Made by a program: the position numbers and the translations under genes
The notes under the pieces: model-generated
Told to the model about the DNA's origin: nothing
Databases searched by the model: none
What the model saw: only the letters and a program-made list of their open reading frames with translations
Assembly: GCA_030838815.1 (NCBI GenBank)
Contig: JAUZEX010000537.1
Span: 1 to 11,495, forward strand
Origin: Actinomycetota bacterium
Lineage (GTDB): Bacteria; Actinomycetota; Acidimicrobiia; IMCC26256; BP-133
Length of the DNA stretch: 11,495 nt
Direction of reading: 5' to 3'
In this document: in pieces, positions 7,678 to 11,495 of the stretch
Position numbering within the stretch: the first letter of the stretch is position 1
How the letters are laid out: every line of letters begins with the position of its first letter

Positions 7678-7879
7678 TTCCGAACGGATACTGTGGCCTG
7701 AATCGCTCATAAAGGTCCTATCCGGGAAGCCGAAGAACTCAAGCAGCGTCGGGGAAAATGACGCGTGAGAGTGATCCCGAGCACGGCTTCCCACCTAGAT
7801 GGCTCCCCTCGGCCGCCTGCCAGGCACCGCCCGCCAAAAAGGCGGTCCCCGAGAGCGCTACGACCTCGCCACCCTGCAC

Positions 7880-7915
7880 CGCATCACCCTTGAGCTCCGC
7901 ATCACCCTTGAGCTC
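7880..7915. repeat. 18-bp perfect tandem duplication, in frame
   Basis: The unit CGCATCACCCTTGAGCTC occurs twice in direct succession (7880-7897 and 7898-7915). In the frame of the possible remnant it encodes RITLEL twice, so the duplication preserves frame. It is probably a slippage product. Confidence 0.85.
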
Positions 7916-8037
7916 GTCGCCTGGATATCCCCCGCCGCCGCCACCTGGCTCGCCGCCGACATCTCCCGGGTCGACACCTCCTCACCACCCGACCCTGACC
8001 CGCGAACCCCCGGGGGGTGGCACCGGGTCTCCACGGC

Positions 8038-8106
8038 GTCAAGGGGCCCGCCGCGGGCCTCCGCTTCGCTCCGTGTCCTCGCTCGGCCTTCGGCCGTCCC
8101 CTTGAC
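8038..8106 (+). other. Potential three-way-junction fold upstream of the ParA-like gene
   Basis: The outer stem GTCAAGGGG (8038-8046) pairs perfectly with CCCCTTGAC (8098-8106). Inside it are two small hairpins: GCCCG/CGGGC (8046-8050 with 8054-8058, sharing one base with the outer stem) and CGGCC/GGCCG (8084-8088 with 8092-8096, loop TTC). This gives a cloverleaf-like shape some 90 bases before the GTG start. It could be an mRNA leader, a repeat-family element or an operator. No T-tract follows, so it is not a classical terminator. Confidence 0.35.
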
Positions 8107-8197
8107 CCCGCTGCGTCCCCGGTGCGGCGGCGCGGTCAGGCATCGACGCGGGGGCGTCGCGGCCGAAGGGCAACGCCGAGACCAAGGAGGACGGGAC

Positions 8198-8731
8198 GTG
8201 GAGCAGATCAATCTGGTGCAAGGCAAGGGCGGGCAGGGGACGAGCGTGGCCGCCTGTGCCGTGGCCCTCAAGGCGGCGGGGGAAGGGCGGCTGGTCCGCC
8301 TCGACGGTCAAGACCGGGCCACGCTGGCCGCCATCCTCGGCCGGCACAGCGACGGGCCCGTCCGCCCCGGGCTCATCCTCGGCGCCGACACTGGAGAGCG
8401 GTTCGACCTCGTGGTGCACGATGGGCCCAGCGGGCAGGGAACCAGGCTGCTGGTCACCCGGGCGTGCTATCTGGCCCTCCGTCGAGCCCTCAACCTGGGG
8501 ATCACCGCCGCCGGCGTGGTGGTGGTGACGGAGCCCGGCCGGGCACTGGGCTGTGAGGACGTCGCCGCCGTCACCGGCCTATCCGTGATCGCCACGATCC
8601 CCCTGCGGGCGGAGATCGCCCGGGCGGTCGACGCCGGCGTGCTCGCCGACCGTCTCCCCGACTCACTGGCCACGGCCGCCGACCAGATCCTCGAATTCGT
8701 CCTCACCAGGACCGAAACGGAGGTGGCGTGA
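8198..8731 (+). CDS. ParA/MinD-like P-loop protein with deviant Walker A
   Basis: This is a 177-residue protein. GTG at 8198 is preceded by a perfect AAGGAGG (8184-8190) at seven bases; the frame is open further upstream but has no such site. The fold matches the ParA/MinD/CpaE family of cytoplasmic, often membrane-associated ATPases used for positioning and partition. Residues 8-16 QGKGGQGTS occupy the deviant Walker A: the family's signature lysine (K10) is present, but the second lysine of KGGxGK[ST] is missing. LVRLDGQDRATLAAILG (32-48) matches the switch I and following helix; DLVVHDGP (70-77) matches Walker B; VVVVTEP (107-113) is the next strand. It is shorter than typical MinD (about 260). 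It leads a probable operon with the genes at 8826 and 9571. A truncated paralogue lies at 1-162. Nucleotide binding may be altered or lost. Confidence 0.82.
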   Translation: MEQINLVQGKGGQGTSVAACAVALKAAGEGRLVRLDGQDRATLAAILGRHSDGPVRPGLILGADTGERFDLVVHDGPSGQGTRLLVTRACYLALRRALNLGITAAGVVVVTEPGRALGCEDVAAVTGLSVIATIPLRAEIARAVDAGVLADRLPDSLATAADQILEFVLTRTETEVA

Positions 8732-8739
8732 TCGGGCGC

Positions 8740-8764
8740 CTCCGGCCCCCGAGAAGGGCCGGAG
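8740..8764. other. Intergenic hairpin after the ParA-like gene
   Basis: CTCCGGCCC (8740-8748) and GGGCCGGAG (8756-8764) form a perfect 9-bp stem with a 7-base loop, nine bases after the stop. There is no T-tract, so it may act as an mRNA-stabilising or attenuating element between the first and second genes of the putative operon rather than a terminator. Confidence 0.5.
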
Positions 8765-8825
8765 TATCACACCGACCTGGCACCATACGAGCGCGCCTCG
8801 GGCCCCACGTGAAGGAGCACCGCCG

Positions 8826-9539
8826 ATGACGGACCGGCTCAGGATCAACGGGTGGATGGTCGCCGAGGCTGACCTCGAGCACGGCTACAGCCCTTATAAC
8901 GCTTTCGACCGGGTCTGCGTCTTCCGCAACCCGACTGGGTGGTCGACTCTGACCATCGCCCGTGACGTGCGCTACGACGACCACGACCGGCCCATCAGCG
9001 GGACCGCCACGATGACCACGTCGGAGTTCGCCACGCTCCAGGATCTGGCCGACTCCATCGACAAGGGCTACCGGGCCGGCGCCTGGGTCGAGCTCCTCGA
9101 CGCCGGCCACGAGACCGACCCCGACCTCTACGCGGCCTGGGTGCCGGAACGGATGCGCCGAGATCTCGACAAGGCGAGCGTGTTCAACCGGGACCTGGCC
9201 TACACCCCGGGCTATTTCGACCCCGGCCAGCTCGGCGCCCCCGGCCGGGCCCTGCCCGACTGGCAGGCCCACGCCCTCGGCGCCATGGCCGCCAACCTCG
9301 ACGAGCAAGGCTGGGACGTCGTCCACGACCAGGCTGCCACGGTCACCGATACCGCCGAGGCCGGCGGGTTGCTGTCGACCGGCACCGAGATCGCCGGGGC
9401 GTTGCGGGCCCGCCGCTACGGCTACGAGGCCGCCATCCTCGTGCGGGTCGACGACTGCGGCGAGATCTACGCCCGCCTCACCGAAGAAGGCGACACCGAC
9501 CGGCCCGCCCTCCGTGCCCTCACTGACGACGACGAATGA
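8826..9539 (+). CDS. Acidic cytoplasmic protein of unknown function
   Basis: This is a 237-residue protein starting at ATG 8826 behind GAAGGAG (8811-8817) at eight bases. It has no signal peptide, membrane segment or familiar motif, and it is rich in Asp and Glu, especially at the end (TDDDE). The N-terminal part (about 1-110) reads as mixed strand and helix (VCVFRNPTGWSTLTIARDVRY; ATLQDLADSIDKGY). The C-terminal part (about 140-230) contains a helix (WQAHALGAMAANLDEQGWDVV) and later strands (AAILVRVDDCGEIYARL). Codon bias and the ribosome site make it a confident gene. It lies 94 bases after the ParA-like gene and 31 before the Uma2-family gene on the same strand, so it is probably co-transcribed and perhaps part of the same unit. 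The function is not recognised. Confidence 0.82.
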   Translation: MTDRLRINGWMVAEADLEHGYSPYNAFDRVCVFRNPTGWSTLTIARDVRYDDHDRPISGTATMTTSEFATLQDLADSIDKGYRAGAWVELLDAGHETDPDLYAAWVPERMRRDLDKASVFNRDLAYTPGYFDPGQLGAPGRALPDWQAHALGAMAANLDEQGWDVVHDQAATVTDTAEAGGLLSTGTEIAGALRARRYGYEAAILVRVDDCGEIYARLTEEGDTDRPALRALTDDDE

Positions 9540-9570
9540 CCCGCACCACCAAGCCGAGGAGGGTCGTACC

Positions 9571-10170
9571 ATGGTCTCCATGTCGCTCGTCACCACACCC
9601 ACGCCCGGCAGCCTCAGCCTCGCCGACCTCGAGGCCATGCCCGACGACGGCCGCCGCCACGAGCTCATCGGCGGCGCCATCGTGATGACCGCCGCCCCCG
9701 CCCCCATCCACCAGATGGTCGCCGCCCGGGTCCACCCCATCCTCCAGGCCGCCGTCGGAGAGGACCACTTCGTCTTCGCCGCCCCCATCGACCTCGACCT
9801 CCCCGGCGGGCAGCGGGTCGAGCCCGACTTCGTGGTCGTCCCCTGGACCAGCGTCGGGGAGCAACGCCTCACCCTCCCCGTCACCCTGGTCGTCGAGATC
9901 GTCTCCCCTGGCTCCCAGACCAACGACCGGATCACCAAACGGGCCGCCTACGCCGCCGCCGGCATCCCCGCCTACTGGCTCATCGACCTCCCCGCCAGAG
10001 TCATCACCCTCCTCACCCTCACCGCAACCGGCGTGTACCAGACCCTCGCCGAAGGCCCCACCGTCACCGCGACCACCCCCCTGGCGGTCACCCTCGACCT
10101 CGACCAGCTCACCCGCCGGCCGTCACCTGGCGGCTCACAGCAGCCTCCGGAAGAGGGTCGGCGCTCCTGA
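9571..10170 (+). CDS. Uma2 family (DUF820) PD-(D/E)XK nuclease-fold protein
   Basis: This is a 199-residue protein of the Uma2/DUF820 family, whose members adopt a restriction-endonuclease-like fold and are presumed nucleases of unknown target. ATG 9571 is preceded by GAGGAGGG (9556-9563) at seven bases; an upstream in-frame ATG (9514) would overlap the previous gene and lacks such a site. Family landmarks are in order: LADLEAMPDDGRRHELIGGAIVMT (17-40), with E31; HQMVAARVHPIL (47-58); RVEPDFVVVP (82-91), with D86; LVVEIVSPGSQTNDRITKRAAY (106-127), with E109 and K123; GIPAYWLID (131-139). D86, E109 and K123 are the probable metal and catalytic residues, so the protein looks intact, at the usual length of about 180-200. 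A proline- and glutamine-rich tail ends it. It is the last gene of the probable operon. Confidence 0.92.
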   Translation: MVSMSLVTTPTPGSLSLADLEAMPDDGRRHELIGGAIVMTAAPAPIHQMVAARVHPILQAAVGEDHFVFAAPIDLDLPGGQRVEPDFVVVPWTSVGEQRLTLPVTLVVEIVSPGSQTNDRITKRAAYAAAGIPAYWLIDLPARVITLLTLTATGVYQTLAEGPTVTATTPLAVTLDLDQLTRRPSPGGSQQPPEEGRRS

Positions 10171-10172
10171 AG

Positions 10173-10203
10173 CTACGGCGAGCCGCAAGGGAGCGATCCG
10201 TAG
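10173..10203. terminator. Weak candidate terminator between convergent genes
   Basis: CTACGG (10173-10178) pairs with CCGTAG (10198-10203) around a 19-base loop in the 50-base gap between the convergent Uma2-family gene and the minus-strand gene at 10221. The stem is short and lacks a T-tract, so the position supports termination more than the structure does. Confidence 0.3.
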
Positions 10204-10220
10204 ATTCGTCGGCGCCGCTG

Positions 10221-10829
10221 TCAGTCGGTCAGGCGCATGAGGTCGCCCATGGAGCGGTGGGTGGGGATGTCCTTGGCCGCTTCCTCCAGGGCGTCCATCG
10301 CTTCGGACAGGGCGTGGCCGGCGAGGGCGGCGTCGGTGTCGGCGCGCCACGGGTTGGCCGCTGCGTGAGCGGCGCTGGTCATCCCGGACAGGGCGGCGGC
10401 GAACAGGCGGATGGTGCGGATCAGCGCGTCGCCGGAGCCGATATGGCCCTGGCGGGGGAACGGGCCAGGGAAGTCGAGGGCGCCGAGCACCCCGGCCAGG
10501 CGGGTGGCCCGCCAATGGATCAACGCCAGTTCGTCGACCTCGCTCTGGCAATTCACCCCGGCGAAGGCCATCAGTGACGCCTGGATGATGTCGCCCGGCT
10601 GCGCGCCAGCGGCCCGGTAGGCCTCCTCGGCCCGGGTGGCATGCGCTTCGACCACCCCAACCAGCGCATGGGCCATCTGGGCGACCTGGATGTCGGTGTC
10701 GGCCTCGGGACTGGTATCGAGCCCCACCATCATCCCGAAGCGGGCCAGCAGGTCCTTGAGCTCGCCCAGTTCCATGATCTTGCCCGCGTAAGGACTGCCG
10801 TCCGATCCGTCGCCCTGCTTGCTGGCCAT
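10221..10829 (-). CDS. Alanine-rich helical protein of unknown function
   Basis: This is a 202-residue protein from ATG 10827-10829, preceded by a G-rich stretch (GGGGGTGGG) that could serve as a ribosome site; a GTG three codons earlier (10838) is an alternative with poorer spacing. It has no signal peptide or membrane segment. The sequence is dominated by predicted amphipathic helices rich in Ala, Glu and Leu (ELGELKDLLARFG; VAQMAHALVGVVEAHATRAEEAYRAAG; ALIRTIRLFAAALSGMTSAAHAAA; ALSEAMDALEEAAKD), suggesting an all-helical bundle. No motif links it to a known family. It is convergent with the Uma2-family operon and lies 226 bases downstream of the membrane-protein gene on the same strand. 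The codon bias supports a real gene; its role is unknown. Confidence 0.75.
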   Translation of the reverse strand: MASKQGDGSDGSPYAGKIMELGELKDLLARFGMMVGLDTSPEADTDIQVAQMAHALVGVVEAHATRAEEAYRAAGAQPGDIIQASLMAFAGVNCQSEVDELALIHWRATRLAGVLGALDFPGPFPRQGHIGSGDALIRTIRLFAAALSGMTSAAHAAANPWRADTDAALAGHALSEAMDALEEAAKDIPTHRSMGDLMRLTD

Positions 10830-10934
10830 TTCACCCACCCCCGTCTGTCCCCGTCGAAGGGTCGGCCCGGCCCATCCAAAGCAAACCTACGCCATCGGCG
10901 ACTGAGACGGGTCCTCGCAGATGGCCGAAGTGCC

Positions 10935-10975
10935 ACCACCGGCGAAGTCGGACCTTCCGCCCCCTACCCGGTGGT
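10935..10975. repeat. 8-bp inverted repeat between minus-strand genes
   Basis: ACCACCGG (10935-10942) and CCGGTGGT (10968-10975) are perfect complements around a 25-base loop that can itself form a four-base-pair GAAG/CTTC stem. It lies about 80-120 bases beyond the end of the membrane-protein gene and before the next gene's start. It could be a terminator without a T-tract or an operator; neither is supported further. Confidence 0.3.
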
Positions 10976-11055
10976 TACTTTGCGGCTGGGGCCACGTTCG
11001 GGAGTACGGGCCTCAACGGGTTGCACCACCCATGGCCGATCGACCCGGGAGCGGT

Positions 11056-11495
11056 TTACCCCGAGGGCTTCGCCACTTGGGGAACGGCGACACCAACGTC
11101 CTCTTCGATCACGAGGCGGCGCGCCCGACATTCACCTTGGCTGGCGAGGACGACGACGGGCCGCTCGAAGGTCCCTTCAACGGCCACGCCGTAGAGCCCA
11201 GCAGGCGGGATCTTGCACTTGTCGCCGAGTCCAAGATTGGCAGGTGTCACGCCACTACCGAACTCGACGAGGACAGGGACCGGTTTAGTGACCTTGACGG
11301 GCTTTGGTGCGAGAGCGACCGCGACGACGAAGGCGAGCACAGCCATCACGACGACTCCTCCGGCGCGCCGAAGCGTCGCGACGAGGCCACCGAAGGCATC
11401 CTTCACCCGCTGTTCGTCAGCGGCACTGAGCGCCGCTGCAATTGCCTGATGAACCTGATCGAGTTCGGCGTGCAGCTGCTCGCTTGATGTGTAGA
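11056..11495 (-). CDS. Single-pass membrane protein, N-terminus beyond the window
   Basis: The frame ends at TAA 11056-11058 and stays open to the window edge, giving at least 145 residues. A GTG at 11404-11406 would make a 116-residue protein, but no Shine-Dalgarno site precedes it, and the upstream codons continue a sensible helix (SSEQLHAELDQVHQAIAAALSAADEQR). The true start is therefore probably outside. After a cytoplasmic helical, possibly coiled-coil segment (about 1-43 of the visible part) comes one membrane helix (VVVMAVLAFVVAVALA, about 47-62). Next is a basic/proline stretch and a C-terminal domain of about 80 residues with two cysteines (KCKIPP and QGECRA) that could form a disulfide outside the cell. 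No family was recognised. Confidence 0.7.
   Translation of the reverse strand, partial: YTSSEQLHAELDQVHQAIAAALSAADEQRVKDAFGGLVATLRRAGGVVVMAVLAFVVAVALAPKPVKVTKPVPVLVEFGSGVTPANLGLGDKCKIPPAGLYGVAVEGTFERPVVVLASQGECRARRLVIEEDVGVAVPQVAKPSG

Larger units (their letters stand above)
7678..8197. other. 520-base region with a possible gene remnant and structured leader
   Basis: The region contains no confident complete gene. From 7799 (ATG directly after a TAG) to about 8010, one frame has strongly GC-ending codons and a plausible protein (LHRITLEL...VAWISPAAATWLAADIS). It has no Shine-Dalgarno site and then degenerates into Arg/Pro-rich translation, although it stays open into the ParA-like gene. It could be the remnant of a gene. 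It also carries an 18-bp tandem duplication (7880-7915) and a branched fold at 8038-8106. A clear change to higher GC happens at about 7750-7850. Confidence 0.45.

Noticed and set aside
7799..8197. 133-residue N-terminal extension of the ParA-like protein
   Set aside because: The frame is open, but the family begins at the P-loop strand, and the GTG at 8198 has an ideal Shine-Dalgarno site.
8703..9938. 411-residue minus-strand reading frame antisense to the unknown and Uma2-family genes
   Set aside because: Long antisense frames are expected opposite very GC-rich genes. The + strand genes have ribosome sites and a recognised family; this translation is Gly/Val/Arg-rich without motifs.

Overview
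The window looks like chromosomal or island DNA from a high-GC Gram-positive bacterium, probably an actinobacterium and perhaps an Acidimicrobiia-type lineage. That placement is inference. It rests on the strongly GC-biased codons, GTG and TTG starts behind good Shine-Dalgarno sites, the alanine-rich signal peptides, a classical lipobox, and protein families common in that phylum. No rRNA, tRNA, CRISPR array, transposase or integrase was seen.

Left edge (1-162): the last 53 codons of a ParA/MinD-like ATPase relative. Its homology to a complete paralogue at 8198-8731 stops abruptly at a small inverted repeat, so this copy looks truncated.

Block A (about 165-7790) is a cluster for exported proteins. 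It holds a small six-cysteine secreted protein (428-853, +); a secreted GH26-like glycosidase candidate (910-2694, -) that converges on it across a shared terminator; a 940-base gene-free stretch with a terminator-like hairpin and a possibly structured leader; a 1068-residue secreted protein made of a seven-bladed propeller, a 'GWAYDPN' module, a jelly-roll and a C-terminal domain (3635-6841, +); and a lipoprotein that starts inside the stop codon of that gene (6838-7677, +). Together these suggest binding or processing of an extracellular polymer such as a polysaccharide. The substrate is not visible.

Block B (about 7800-10170, +) is visibly richer in GC. It holds a structured, partly coding-like leader region and then a probable operon: a ParA/MinD-like protein with an unusual P-loop (8198), a protein of unknown function (8826) and a Uma2-family (DUF820) nuclease-fold protein (9571).

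Block C (10221-11495, -) holds a helical protein of unknown function and a single-pass membrane protein whose N-terminus lies beyond the window. The composition change and the two ParA-like paralogues on either side of block A suggest that block A was inserted or rearranged into a locus carrying several ParA-like genes. No attachment sites or mobility genes were seen to prove this.
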